A DNA stretch of 64,000 nucleotides from Galeopsis tetrahit (lineage: Eukaryota > Streptophyta > Magnoliopsida > Lamiales > Lamiaceae): contig OY776128.1 in the NCBI GenBank assembly GCA_963675135.1, positions 72,980,670-73,044,669 of the forward strand. Direction: 5' to 3'. Numbering within the stretch: position 1 is the first letter of the stretch; every line of letters begins with the position of its first letter. Positions 1 through 10,586 of this stretch are shown piece after piece. Made by a program: the position numbers and the translations under genes. The notes beneath the pieces were generated by a model, which made no database searches, was not told the DNA's origin, and saw only the letters and a program-made list of their open reading frames with translations.

Positions 1-303
1 AAACTAAAAAGCGTGCTCGAGAATTCCTCACAATACACAAAAGCGCATCTCCAAGACGTAATGCCGCTACTTGTCATTGCATCCGTACTTATCGACATCA
101 TCAAAGGCGTTGACAAAATCTCATTGTCGGTTCACGAACTTTCCGAAAAAGCGTCTTTCAAAAACCCGACTTCAACTGACAAACAACAAGTGCTTCATCG
201 CGGAATTGTCAAACCGGTCAACGATGTTGCCACCGCCGCCGCCGGCGGTGAAATAGTGGTGGAGATTCTTGAAACGAAGAAGAAAGAGCAGCCGCTTGAA
301 TGA
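1..303 (+). CDS. 3' end of an ALMT-like anion channel gene (5' partial)
   Basis: The frame is open from the first base to TGA at 301-303 and gives about 100 residues. The segment around MPLLVIASVLIDIIKGVDKI followed by SVHELSEKASFK resembles the conserved C-terminal helix of plant aluminium-activated malate transporters (ALMT family), where a run ending in ASLLIE is followed by a V-x-EL-x-x-A-x-FK motif. ALMT proteins are anion channels of the plasma membrane or tonoplast; the pore-forming N-terminal half would lie upstream of this window. The tail is Ala/Gly-rich and then charged (KKKEQPLE), typical of a cytosolic C-terminus. No start can be assigned because the exon or gene begins outside the window. 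Family assignment rests on this short motif only. Confidence 0.65.
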   Translation, partial: KLKSVLENSSQYTKAHLQDVMPLLVIASVLIDIIKGVDKISLSVHELSEKASFKNPTSTDKQQVLHRGIVKPVNDVATAAAGGEIVVEILETKKKEQPLE

Positions 304-714
304 AAGAGAAGCAATATATACTTTATTTTATATAATATATTTATAGATATATAATAATACTAGTAATATTTATATGCCACCGTACTTATATGAGACTGTA
401 TTATATTTATCGATGATGTATTCGTGCGGTGGTATGTAATACTGCTAAAAATAGTATAATGTACACATAGTGACATTAAACTAACTATTATTAATTATTA
501 TTACTAATGTGGGCACCGAGATCGAATCTTCCGATGATCGATCACTTTTCTGCTTGTTATTTGCTACTATATAAATTAATAAGTGCCGTTCCGATCAATT
601 ATCACTTTTCTATATTTTGATGTTAGTGCTTAATTAATTTTATGTGTTAACCGTCGACAATGATGTGATTTCTTACAAAATAAATAAAATTAGGTACTTC
701 TAATAAATAAATAA
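304..714. other. 3' flank and intergenic DNA
   Basis: AT-rich sequence following the ALMT-like stop codon. It probably contains the 3' UTR; TATATAATATAT-like A/T stretches near 320-350 could serve polyadenylation. No other gene is seen. It ends at the left border of Copia element A. Confidence 0.5.
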
Positions 715-915
715 TGTTGAAGTATAATGTTGCAGATAATGTTGCAGCATGGAATGCAGCAACACACACATACCTTACTAATGTAGGTTCTAGAAGAAGA
801 GTAGTTTTCATTAACTAATAGTTGTTAGTTAGTTAGATGGAAGACTCTAGAATGTGAGTCTCCCTCTATATATATTGTACATACTACACATTGCAAATTG
901 AGTTGAATATACACA
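715..915 (+). repeat. 5' LTR of element A
   Basis: 201 bp, TG...CA termini. It matches the 3' LTR (16283-16762) apart from indels: a 12-bp duplication GATAATGTTGCA near 735-746, a shorter CA run, and absence of the MITE found in the 3' copy. I saw no substitutions by eye. A TATATATATTGTAC stretch near 868 may be the promoter core. Confidence 0.92.
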
Positions 916-1261
916 AATTTAACATGGTATCATGAGGCCTACTCCTTGATTTTGTTTTCGGTTTTGCAAATTCTACTCTTCTTCTCACACCTTCTGTTCT
1001 TAATTCATCATCATCGAATTCCTCATATTTTCTTCACATCTTCATATCTTCTTCAAATCTTCATCCCGTAACCGTTTTTGTTCATAGCATAACTGCTGTG
1101 TTCTTCAGTCATCTTCATCGAGTTCCTCATATTTTCTTCACATCTTCATATCTCCTTCAAATCTTCATCTTGTAACCGTTTTTGCTCATAGCATAACTGC
1201 TGTGTTCTTCCAACATATCAGATTCGATCCTCTCTTCCGCTACTCTCTGATCTAAACACTC

Positions 1262-1846
1262 ATGGCATATCAATCTAATTCAGCTCCTTCTCTTCCTCGT
1301 TTCATCACTCTATCCATTCGATTGGACAATGACAATTATCCATTCTGGAGGAATCAGGTGTTAGCTTCTGTTCGTGCTCACTGCTTTGAGGATGTTCTCC
1401 TTTGCACGACAGTACCTGCTTCTCCAACTGAATCGACCTCTGAATCCATCTCTTGGCAGAGGAAAGATCAATTCCTTCTGAGCTGGTTGTTGAGCTCAGT
1501 TTCTGATACAATGCTTGGACATGTAAGTAGATGTGAGCATTCTTTTCAGTTGTGGCTGGTGTTTGAGTCCTTATTTCAATCACAATCTGGTGCAAAAGCA
1601 ATGATACTCAGGCTACAACTTCAAACTTTGACAAAGGGTGATCTGAGCATAGATGCATATATTTTGAAGATGAGGTCTATTGCAGATGGATTGCATCATG
1701 CTGGTCACATGATCACTGATACAGAGCTTGTGATGTATATCCTTGGGGGATTGGGTGCTGATTTTGATGCTGTGGTGGTCAATCTCACAACTAGAGGCAC
1801 TATACCTTCATTACCAGAAGTGCAATCTATATTGCAAGCTTATTAA
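1262..1846 (+). pseudogene. element A gag (N-terminal part)
   Basis: Starts at the ATG in ACTCATGGCATATC. The product resembles the Copia gag polyprotein: LDNDNYPFWRNQVLASVRAH is the usual N-terminal signature, and LTKGDLSIDAYILKMRSIAD with a GLGADFDAVV stretch is the conserved capsid core. An in-frame TAA at 1844-1846 ends it. The same frame stays open from 1847 to 2557 and contains the zinc knuckle, so the stop is probably a single nonsense change inside a longer gag-pol frame. Confidence 0.85.
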
Positions 1847-2557
1847 GTAAGGCTACTGTCTCACAGCTCTCACTCGGTTCAGATTGCTGGAGGTAATATA
1901 TCCACTCCTTCTGCTCATCTTGTTTCTAGAGATCATGGTGCAAATGCTAAAAACACAAACAGAGGCAATGTGTATCCTAAACCTAGAGTTGTCTGTCAAT
2001 TGTGTGGAAGGAAATATCATGTAGCAGCTAAATGCTATAAACGATTTGATCAGTCCTTTACTGGCCTTGAAAACACTCAGCCTAGATCACAACTTTCCAA
2101 CAATCGACCACTTCCTCAGTATCAAGCTCATCTCACTCACACTACTCCCTATCCACTCTACCCTCAATTTTCCCCTGCACCTACTACATATCAGCCTGCT
2201 CCTGCACCTATTGCTCTCACAAACCACATGGACCTTGGTACCTCTTCCACTTCTTATCAGCCTCAGAACTCCTCCTGGTGTGTTGACAGTGGTGCAACTC
2301 ACCATGTAACATCTCAGCTTGCTAATCTGCAAGTTAACACTCCTTACCAAGGTATGCATGCTCTTGTTGTTGGTAATGGTGCTTCCACTTCTATTGAGCA
2401 TACTGGCACTATTTCCATACCTGTAAATGGTGATTCATCTTTGATGTTGAACAATGTCTTGCATGTGCCTGCTATTACTAGAAATCTTATGAGCATATCA
2501 CAATTTCTTAAGGACAATGATGCTGTTATTGTTTTTATGCTGACTGTTGCCTTGTAA
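1847..2557 (+). pseudogene. element A zinc knuckle and protease segment
   Basis: Continues the gag frame after the TAA. It has a CX2CX4HX4C zinc knuckle (CQLCGRKYHVAAKC, near 1994-2035), a Pro/Thr-rich linker, and the aspartic protease active site in CVDSGATHHVTS (near 2278), followed by the hydrophobic NVLHVPAITRNLMSISQ of Copia proteases. The frame ends at 2555-2557 because one base appears to be missing near 2536; downstream similarity resumes in another frame. Confidence 0.85.
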
Positions 2558-2559
2558 AG

Positions 2560-3753
2560 GATCTCAAGTCCAACAAGACTCTATTGAGAGGGGTGCTTAA
2601 GGATGGATTATACACACTGGATTTTGGATGCTTGAAGCCTCATTCAAATTCAAGCTCACACTGGAATAAAGACAGTGTATATGTTGCTAATGTTGCAGAT
2701 AATGTTGCAGCAACACACACTACTGCTAATAAGTCTAGGACTGATGATGTTGTTAGTCAGAATAAGTCCACATGGAGATTGTGGCATTGTAGATTGGGAC
2801 ATCCTGGTAATACAGCTCTCACCACTGTTTTGAGAAGCTTGAATATTACTTGTAAGGAGTCTTGTATTAGTTTCTGTGATGAATGTAAACTTGGCAAGTT
2901 ACATATGAAGCATTTTTCTTCTGTGCAACATCACACCTCTCATGCATTTGAACTAATACATATGGATGTTTGGGGGCCTGCTTCTAGCATATCTGTTGAA
3001 GGTTATAGATATTATCTATCTTTGGTTGATGATTACACAAGATTTGTTTGGGTGTTTCCTCTTAAAGCAAAATCTGAGGTGGTTCATGTGTTCACACAGT
3101 TTATGAAAACAGTGGAAAGGATGTTTGGGGTGTTGATCAAAGCCATTCAACATGACATGGGAACTGAATTTCTACCTGTAGCTACATTGGTTAAACCCTT
3201 GGGTGTTCAGGTCCGTTTGTCTTGTGCTTACACACATCCTCAGAATGGATTGGTGGAGAGAAAACATCAGCATATCACTGAGCTTGGCTTAGCAATGCTT
3301 GCTAGGTCCAGACTTTCCATGGCATTTTGGTGGCATGCATTTTCTACTGCAGCTCATATAATCAACATGCTCCCTTCTCCAGTTATTCAAAACAAGGCAC
3401 CTTTTACATTACTCCATGGGAGATCACCTGATTATCATTCACTAAGGGTGTTTGGTTGTGCATGTTTTCCATTTCTCAGACCATACAACTCATCCAAGCT
3501 TCAATTCAGGAGTTCAAAGTGCATTTTTCTGGGGTATAGCTCTTCTCACAAGGGATACAAGTGCTTACATGAGTCTGGCAAAATTTTCATTTCAGCATCT
3601 GTTCAGTTTAATGAAGAAGAATTCCCATGCTTCTCCTATTCCAGCAACTCACAATCAAAACACACATCTCCTACATTTTTCTCAGCCCAATTACCTGTTG
3701 TTTCTCCACATACTCCACTCTCAGGTTCTGCTACATCTCCCTCTATACCTTCT
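2560..3753 (+). pseudogene. element A pre-integrase and integrase, cut by element B
   Basis: Encodes the GAG-pre-integrase motif LWHCRLGHPG with downstream CDECKLGKLH, then an integrase core with IHMDVWGP (first Asp), HDMGTEF (second Asp; SDNGTEF is more usual) and QNGLVERKHQH (catalytic Glu). The integrase C-terminal motif VFGCACFPFLRPY and a Ser/Thr-rich linker follow. The frame is interrupted at 3753 by element B; the linker resumes at 14435 after the duplicated CTTCT. Confidence 0.88.
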
Positions 3754-4625
3754 TGTAGATGTTGTTAATCCTTAAATGCCTTAACATTATCAACAACATC
3801 TTAATTTGACCTTCCGAGATTTTTTCTAAGTCTTTTCTGAAATGCTACATTAAATGTTGATCTAAATGTTGTCGCATTTCTGGCAGGATCTAGAAGCTTC
3901 TACAAGGATCTGGAACCTGGAAGATTCCAGAACATTGCAGAACATGCTAGAACGGCCTGGAACCATTTGGAACGACCTGGAGCATTCAAGAAAGATCTAG
4001 AAAGATCATGGAAGTTGAGTTCCTAAAAAATAGGACCTCATTGTGGAAGCCTCTAGAATCAGCACCCCACTACTATAAATACCGATGGAAGGCTTCTCAA
4101 ATCAGTGTACTCTATTCGATCAACTTCCTAGACCGAGCGTATATCCCTGTTAGGAATTGTGGCCAGTAGAACTACCTTTTAGATCATACGTTCGTATCCC
4201 ACCCGTATGGCTGTGTGTCTTCTTATCTATTGAGAGTGTAATCTTTAGATAGACTAGGCATTTCGACAGTGTATACATTATACACTTAGTTCGTTTTTAG
4301 AACAAGGCACCTGCCTCGTTTGTAGTTTCTGTTGTGAATGTTAATGCTGTAACATTTCACACAACATTTATACTTGAAGATAAGTATTGTTTTTCGCCGT
4401 AAGGCTAGCATAGATTTTTATTTATAAAATCTATGTGAAAAATTATTTCCATTGTGTCACGTTTGTTTTTAGTGTTTCAAGTCTTCCGCTGTGTTAATCA
4501 TAATTTCTGATATTCTGCTAGAGTCAGTGTTGTACCAATTGTCACAACATTTAGTACAACATTATTCTACTTAAACTTAAACACTTCATATACATACACT
4601 TAACACCACACACCACACACTTTCA
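3754..4625 (+). repeat. 5' LTR of element B
   Basis: 872 bp starting TGTAGATGTTG and ending ACACTTTCA. It contains a dense block of GAA/TTC units (3890-4015), a TATA box (TATAAAT, 4074-4080) and is followed by a PBS. It differs from the 3' LTR at one seen position. Confidence 0.97.
3892..4080 (+). promoter_or_regulatory. Candidate heat-shock elements and TATA box in the LTR of B
   Basis: GGAAGATTCCAGAAC at 3919-3933 matches the three-unit heat-shock element nGAAnnTTCnnGAAn exactly. A two-unit site AGAAGCTTCT lies at 3892-3901, and further GAA or TTC units are scattered to about 4015. The TATA box TATAAAT at 4074-4080 is about 140 bp downstream of the perfect site. Known: HSFA-type factors bind such elements, and ONSEN/ATCOPIA78 of Arabidopsis is heat-induced through LTR elements of this type. 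Inferred: element B is heat-responsive. Confidence 0.6.
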
Positions 4626-4626
4626 G

Positions 4627-4639
4627 TTGGTATCAGAGC
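4627..4639 (+). other. Primer-binding site of element B
   Basis: TTGGTATCAGAGC directly after the 5' LTR and one spacer base. It matches the initiator methionine tRNA 3'-end complement used by plant Copia elements. Confidence 0.85.
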
Positions 4640-4699
4640 AGATACCTGACGACACTAGGTTAGATCTTTGGTCAAGTGTGTTTTTAGTGTAGGTTAGCA

Positions 4700-5266
4700 A
4701 TGGAAACACATCACATATCCACGGCACTTAGGCCACCCATTTTAGATGGTTCGAATTATGCTTATTGGAAGCCTAAGATGCGTATGTACATCAAGTCAGT
4801 TGATGAACGTGCTTGGAGGACTGTTCTTACAGGTTGGGAAGCTCCAAAAAGACCAGCAGACGCAGATGGTGAAATACAACTCAAGAGAGAAGTTGACTGG
4901 ACGGCTGATGAAATAACAACAGCAAGCTACAATTCTAAAGCTTTAAATGCTATTTTTACTTCTGTTGATGTTTCAATGTTTAAAATTATATCTAACTGTT
5001 CTACTTCTAAAGATGCATGGGACAGGTTGCAAGAGCATTGTGAAGGTTCAGAAAGTGTTCGAAGAACTAAGCTTCGAATGTTGGGGACAAAATTTGAGAA
5101 TCTCCGAATGAGGGAAGATGAAACAATTACAGCCTACAATGAAAGGTTAAGTGAGATTATCAATGAATCACATTCTCTTGGTGACCCTATTTCTAATGTT
5201 AGAGTAGTTCATAAGATATTAAGATCTGTTCCTAAAAGATTTGATGCTAAAATTTGTGCTATATAA
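4700..5266 (+). CDS. element B gag N-terminal part, ending in TAA
   Basis: 188 residues starting at ATGGAAACACATC. LDGSNYAYWKPKMRMYIKS and the region from TAYNERLSEIINES to LRSVPKRFD are typical of Copia gag (UBN2-type) proteins, which form the virus-like particle. The stop TAA (5264-5266) is in the same frame as the long pol frame (5267-9652), with no other stop between them. Without it gag and pol would be one polyprotein of about 1650 codons. Either a single nonsense mutation has disabled this copy or the stop is read through at some rate; the sequence cannot decide. Confidence 0.9.
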   Translation: METHHISTALRPPILDGSNYAYWKPKMRMYIKSVDERAWRTVLTGWEAPKRPADADGEIQLKREVDWTADEITTASYNSKALNAIFTSVDVSMFKIISNCSTSKDAWDRLQEHCEGSESVRRTKLRMLGTKFENLRMREDETITAYNERLSEIINESHSLGDPISNVRVVHKILRSVPKRFDAKICAI

Positions 5267-8200
5267 GAGGCAAAAGATACAGATAAGCTAAGTCAAAATG
5301 AGTTAGTGAGTATTCTTAGGACATATGAGATAAACACTAATCAAGATGATGAAGCTAATGCTGATAAGAAAGTTGTGGTTTTTAAAGGGGAAACATCAAA
5401 CACTTCTGAAGTTCAACCCATCATTACTGAAGTTGACACTGATGAAGAACTGCTCGATGTATGTCTCAAAAATCCTAACAATGTTGCCTTGCTCACTAAG
5501 CATTTTAACAAGTTTCTTAAGAAATCTGTGAACAAATCTAGAAACATTCAGCCTAAGATTCAAATCAATACATCAACACCTCAACCAGAAAGGAGGAAAG
5601 CTCAATTCACACCAAGACCATCAAAGAGTGAAGGTAAACCAAGGTATGATCCTGAATTTCGAAAATCAGTTCAATGCAATGCTTGTTCTGGTTATGGCCA
5701 TTATGCAAATGAATGTGCCAACACTAGACTTAAGCAAAAACTGAATTTTAGTGCTACCTTGAGTGATGAATCTGATGATGATGATCTTGATGAATTAAAT
5801 CAGAATGAATATTCTAATTTTACCAGAATTGATTATAATGATTCCTCAGATGATGATCTGGATGAAACAGATTCTGATGCTGTACCTGATGCCTCAACAT
5901 CTACAGCAACATCAGAACAGAGTCACCCAGATTTGAACTGTTTTAATGGTTTAGTTGATGATGCAGGAAAAAGGAATGATGACAATGAACACCAAAAGTT
6001 GTTAGATGATTGGAACAATCAGAAACTCACTCTTAATACCTTGAATAAAGAGAAAGAGGATTTGAAGGACACAATCACCAAGCTAGAGGTTATTCTTACC
6101 AAAAGGGATCTGGAAATCTGTAACTTAAAGGAGAAATTAATAAATTCCACCTTATGTTTCAAGAAATATTCCAAGAGTGCTTCTGAGGTAAATAATGCTA
6201 TAGCTACTGGTAAGTCTAATACTCATGGTTTAGGTTATGATGGTACTACTGCTTCTATTTCTGATAAATTTAGAAAACCTGTGAAATTTGTGAATGCAAA
6301 TGTTGTCACATTTGATGCAACATCTGCACAATCAGACCCTCACAAGGTTAAGAGGAAGTATATATGTCATTACTGTGCTAAAGTTGGTCATATTCGTCCT
6401 TACTACATGAAATTGTTTGAAGAACAGAGAACTTTGAAAATGCTGCATAAAAAACTGTCACATTCTGGTAAACAGTTTATGAAATCTGCATGGAAACCAA
6501 AAACTACCTGTAATGTTGCTCATACCTCCTTAAAAGCATGTCTACCTGATTCTTGGTATTTTGATAGTGGTTGTTCTAGACATATGACAGGTCGTACTGA
6601 TTTCTTATCTGATTATGTGACCTTGAATAGTGGTAATGTTACATATGGTGGAGGTTCTAAAGGAAAGATTCTTGGTAAAGGAACTTTGAATGTTAAAGGT
6701 TTTCCTAAGCTTAAAAATGTCTTACATGTTGATGGCTTACTTGCAAATCTGATTAGCATTAGTCAACTTTGTGATGATAATTTGCATGTGAAATTTGATA
6801 AAGATTCATGTTATGTTCTTAATAAAGATGAAGTTTGTGTCATGACTGGTACTAGGTCAGCTGATAATTGCTATCTTATTGGAACAAATATGTGTAACTT
6901 GTCAAAATATGATGAAAATGTCTTATGGCATCAAAGATTGGGTCATGCAAATTACAGAGCAATGAACAGACTAATCAAAGCAGATGCAGTAAAAGGAATT
7001 CCAAAACTAAGTCTTCACAACAAAACTGTATGTGGACCATGCCAAAAAGGTAAGCAGGTAAGAATGTCGCACAAAATGCTGTCACATTGTACTACACATC
7101 GATGTTTTGAATTACTGCACATGGACTTGATGGGTCCTATGGAAACTGAAAGCATTGGAGGAAAGAGGTATTCCTTAGTTGTGGTAGATGATTTTTCTAG
7201 ATATACCTGGGTAGAGTCTCTAAGAGACAAATCTGAAGCATTTGCTGCATTTAAAATTCTTTATAAGAGGTTCAAAAATGTGTTTAACTTGAAAGTTGGC
7301 CGTATTAGAACTGATCATGGTAGGGAATTTGAAAACAGCATGTTTAATGATTTTTGTGATAAAAAGGGTATCTTGCAAGAATATTCGTCTCCTAAAACTC
7401 CACAACAAAATGGAATTGTTGAAAGAAAGAATAGAACTTTACAAGAAATGGCTAGAGTTATGCTAACATCCAAATGTCTTGCTAAGAAATTTTGGGGGGA
7501 AGCATTGAATACTGCATGTCATGTTATTAATAGGGTTTTTATTCGTTCTGGCACAAGTCAAACACCTTATGAGATTTTGAACAACAGAAAACCAAGTGTG
7601 AAATATTTTCATGTATTTGGTTGTGTGTGTTATATTCTGAATGATAGGGATCAACTTCATAAGTTTGATTCTAAAAGTGATAAAGGTTTCTTTTTAGGCT
7701 ATTCTAGAAATAGTAAAGCTTATAGAGTATATAACCTTAGAACTAACACTGTTCAAGAATCTGTTAATGTTGTGTTTGATGATGATAAAGGTCTTACAGA
7801 TGACAAAGATGAAGAAGATGTATCACAGGTTACTGACACTTCTGAGAATACACTGAAGTCTGAGAATGTTGCACCAAATGTTAACACATCTGGATCAACA
7901 TCGACAGAACAGACAGCTGTAACTTCACAGAATGACCAGTACATTCCCAAAACGAATCCTTCTTCAAGAATAGGTAAAAGTCATCCTTCTGACCAGATCA
8001 TAGGTGATGCTACAGTTGGAGTGCAAACAAGAGGAAGAGTAAGATCAAACAAGGTAGATGTGGTAAGAACAATATGCATGTCTTCTATGTGTAACATTGT
8101 AAATGCTGAATGCTATCTATCTGAAATTGAACCTAAGAGTGCTAAAGAAGCCTTAACTGATGAAAACTGGATTAATGCTATGCATGAAGAACTTGGTCAG

Positions 8201-9652
8201 TTTGAAAGAAATGAAGTATGGACACTTGTTCCAAGACCTAGTCATACTAATGTCATTGGAACAAAGTGGATATTCAAGAATAAAACTGATGAATCTGGTA
8301 ATATTGTTAGAAACAAGGCTAGGTTAGTAGCACAAGGTTACACCCAAGTTGAAGGAGTTGATTTTGATGAGACTTTTGCACCTGTTGCTAGGATAGAATC
8401 TATTAGATTACTGCTAGCTATTGCATGTTTTATTGATATTAAACTTCATCAAATGGATGTAAAGGCTGCATTTCTAAATGGCATATTGAATGAAGAAGCA
8501 TATGTTGAACAACCTAAAGGATTTGAAGATCCACAGTATCCTGATCATGTATATAAACTTAAGAAAGCATTGTATGGTCTTAAACAAGCTCCTAGAGCAT
8601 GGTATGGTAGGCTTACTGACTTTCTTTTGGAATATAGATTTATTAGAGGAGAAGCTGATAGAACTTTGTTCATTAAGCACACTGAAGGAGATTTACTTAT
8701 TGCACAAATATATGTTGATGACATTGTGTTTGGTTCTACTTGTGATAAAATGTTGAGTAACTTTGTTGAGGCAATGACTGCAACATTTGAAATGAGTATG
8801 GTTGGAGACTTGAATTATTTTCTAGGTCTTCAAATCAAACAGTGCAGTGATGGTATTTTCTTCTCCCAGAGTAAGTATGCTAAGAACTTGGTTAAAAGAT
8901 TTGGTCTTGAGAATTCAAAACCAATGAAAACTCCTATGGGATCTACTTTGAAACTTTGCAAAGATAGTGCTGGAACAGATGTTGATCCAACACTTTACAG
9001 ATCCATGATAGGTAGTTTACTGTATTTAACCTCTAGTAGACCAGATATTATGTACAGTGTGTGTGTTTGTGCTAGGTACCAAGCAAATCCAAATGAATCA
9101 CACCTGAATGCTGTGAAGAGAATCATCAAGTATGTTTCAGGAACAAGTGACCTTGGAATCTGGTATACTAAGGACACCAACAACATTTTGATTGGCTATA
9201 GTGATGCTGATTGGGCTGGAGACATAGATGATAGAAAGAGTACGAGTGGAGGATGTTTCTACATGGGAAACAATCTTGTATCATGGCACAGCAAGAAACA
9301 GAATTGTGTTTCACAATCCACTGCAGAATCTGAGTATATTGCTGCTGGAAGCTGCTGCACACAACTCTTGTGGCTGAGCAAGATGTTCCATGACTATGGT
9401 ATTGAGAATGGTATACTTACTATCTTTTGTGATAATACTAGTGCCATTAACATTTCTAAAAATCCTGTACAACACTCACTCACAAAGCACATTAGCATAA
9501 GACACCATTTTATGAGAGATTTAGTAGAGAAGAATATTGTTAAGTTGGAGTATGTACCTACTGAAAAACAGAATGCTGATATCTTTACTAAAGCCTTAGA
9601 CCATGAGAGATTCTCTATTTTGAGGAAATCTCTTGGCATGAGCACTATCTGA
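5267..9652 (+). CDS. element B gag C-terminus and pol polyprotein
   Basis: Open from just after the gag stop to TGA at 9650-9652; the first ATG-like start inside is near 5300. In order: a zinc knuckle CNACSGYGHYANEC, a coiled-coil-like Glu/Lys/Leu stretch, a second degenerate knuckle CHYCAKVGH in which the last Cys is Tyr, protease WYFDSGCSRHMTG, pre-integrase LWHQRLGHAN, integrase (LLHMDLMGP, RTDHGREF, QQNGIVERKN), reverse transcriptase (QMDVKAAFLNG, LYGLKQAPRAWY, YVDDIVFG) and RNase H (YSDADWAGDIDDRKS, STAESEYIA, FCDNTSAI). All catalytic Asp and Glu residues are present. The enzymes process the polyprotein, copy the RNA to DNA and integrate it. Confidence 0.95.
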   Translation, partial: EAKDTDKLSQNELVSILRTYEINTNQDDEANADKKVVVFKGETSNTSEVQPIITEVDTDEELLDVCLKNPNNVALLTKHFNKFLKKSVNKSRNIQPKIQINTSTPQPERRKAQFTPRPSKSEGKPRYDPEFRKSVQCNACSGYGHYANECANTRLKQKLNFSATLSDESDDDDLDELNQNEYSNFTRIDYNDSSDDDLDETDSDAVPDASTSTATSEQSHPDLNCFNGLVDDAGKRNDDNEHQKLLDDWNNQKLTLNTLNKEKEDLKDTITKLEVILTKRDLEICNLKEKLINSTLCFKKYSKSASEVNNAIATGKSNTHGLGYDGTTASISDKFRKPVKFVNANVVTFDATSAQSDPHKVKRKYICHYCAKVGHIRPYYMKLFEEQRTLKMLHKKLSHSGKQFMKSAWKPKTTCNVAHTSLKACLPDSWYFDSGCSRHMTGRTDFLSDYVTLNSGNVTYGGGSKGKILGKGTLNVKGFPKLKNVLHVDGLLANLISISQLCDDNLHVKFDKDSCYVLNKDEVCVMTGTRSADNCYLIGTNMCNLSKYDENVLWHQRLGHANYRAMNRLIKADAVKGIPKLSLHNKTVCGPCQKGKQVRMSHKMLSHCTTHRCFELLHMDLMGPMETESIGGKRYSLVVVDDFSRYTWVESLRDKSEAFAAFKILYKRFKNVFNLKVGRIRTDHGREFENSMFNDFCDKKGILQEYSSPKTPQQNGIVERKNRTLQEMARVMLTSKCLAKKFWGEALNTACHVINRVFIRSGTSQTPYEILNNRKPSVKYFHVFGCVCYILNDRDQLHKFDSKSDKGFFLGYSRNSKAYRVYNLRTNTVQESVNVVFDDDKGLTDDKDEEDVSQVTDTSENTLKSENVAPNVNTSGSTSTEQTAVTSQNDQYIPKTNPSSRIGKSHPSDQIIGDATVGVQTRGRVRSNKVDVVRTICMSSMCNIVNAECYLSEIEPKSAKEALTDENWINAMHEELGQFERNEVWTLVPRPSHTNVIGTKWIFKNKTDESGNIVRNKARLVAQGYTQVEGVDFDETFAPVARIESIRLLLAIACFIDIKLHQMDVKAAFLNGILNEEAYVEQPKGFEDPQYPDHVYKLKKALYGLKQAPRAWYGRLTDFLLEYRFIRGEADRTLFIKHTEGDLLIAQIYVDDIVFGSTCDKMLSNFVEAMTATFEMSMVGDLNYFLGLQIKQCSDGIFFSQSKYAKNLVKRFGLENSKPMKTPMGSTLKLCKDSAGTDVDPTLYRSMIGSLLYLTSSRPDIMYSVCVCARYQANPNESHLNAVKRIIKYVSGTSDLGIWYTKDTNNILIGYSDADWAGDIDDRKSTSGGCFYMGNNLVSWHSKKQNCVSQSTAESEYIAAGSCCTQLLWLSKMFHDYGIENGILTIFCDNTSAINISKNPVQHSLTKHISIRHHFMRDLVEKNIVKLEYVPTEKQNADIFTKALDHERFSILRKSLGMSTI

Positions 9653-10586
9653 AAAAAAATTCGGATGGATGTTGTCACAAATGCGTCAGCATTTGGGACA
9701 ACATCATGGGTTGTATGAATTTTATAAGTTGAATTTATTTCTTATTTAGTTAAATAATTCCTTTGTAAAATATCTACGAATCTAAGAACATTGAAGTGCA
9801 AAAATAAACATGTCTTACACCTCTCAAATGCATAAAAATGAGAATGTTATTAGCATACTAAAAGATGTACCAAATCACTGAGTAACTATGGAGCACGGAG
9901 TTCGCTACTACGATGCCTTCTTTTCAAAAGGTGATATTTGGTAAAAACATCAACATATTTGTAATCCATTAAGTAAGTATGGGGCACGGAGTTCGCTACT
10001 ACGATGTACTCTACAGGAACAATGGATCAATACAAATTAGATGCTATAACACAAAAAGAAAAAATATGGTGCAACACAAATGAAGCAAATTCATGTAAAA
10101 ACCGTGTTGAGGTGTTTGTAACAGTTTTGAGCACAACATTGCCTGATTCGAATTTATTTTTATCTGTGTAATTATTTAATTATTTATTGAGATTCATTTC
10201 TATTTATTTAATTAATTAATGACCCACATCTTTATTTTTTCAGATTATGCGAAATTAATTAATTCTGGAAGCTTCTTAATTTTCTTAATTATCTAATTAA
10301 TTTAATTAATTGATCTTTCCCACTAATTAACCATGATCTAGGTTGTGGCTAAAAATGTGGAGCACTTTCGAAAAATTCTAGATTAATTCTTCTGTTTTAT
10401 TTTCTTTTATCTCCAACTACATTATTCTCTCTATAAATATCAAACATAAAATGTCATTTATTTGCTAATTGTGATTTTTGATTTTGTTGAGTACTAAGTT
10501 TGAAGAAATTGTTTTGGCAGTGTATCTCTCATAGTTTGTGTATACACTCCTCAAACCTACCTTGAAAACCCAACCGATCCCTCTTA
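9653..10586 (+). other. element B spacer between pol and the extra gene
   Basis: No open frame of note. It holds the paired motif at 9890-10006 and AT-rich sequence. A TATA-like CTATAAATATC at about 10431-10441 lies 150 bp before the ATG of the extra gene and could be an internal promoter; this is inference. Confidence 0.55.
9890..10006 (+). repeat. Paired 26-bp motif conserved between elements B and C
   Basis: GGCACGGAGTTCGCTACTAC or a near copy occurs twice, at 9890-9915 and 9981-10006, 91 bp apart, each followed by GATG. Both copies also occur in element C in reverse orientation (41272-41297 and 41363-41388, also 91 bp apart), although the coding sequence of C has decayed. Function unknown. 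Confidence 0.75.
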
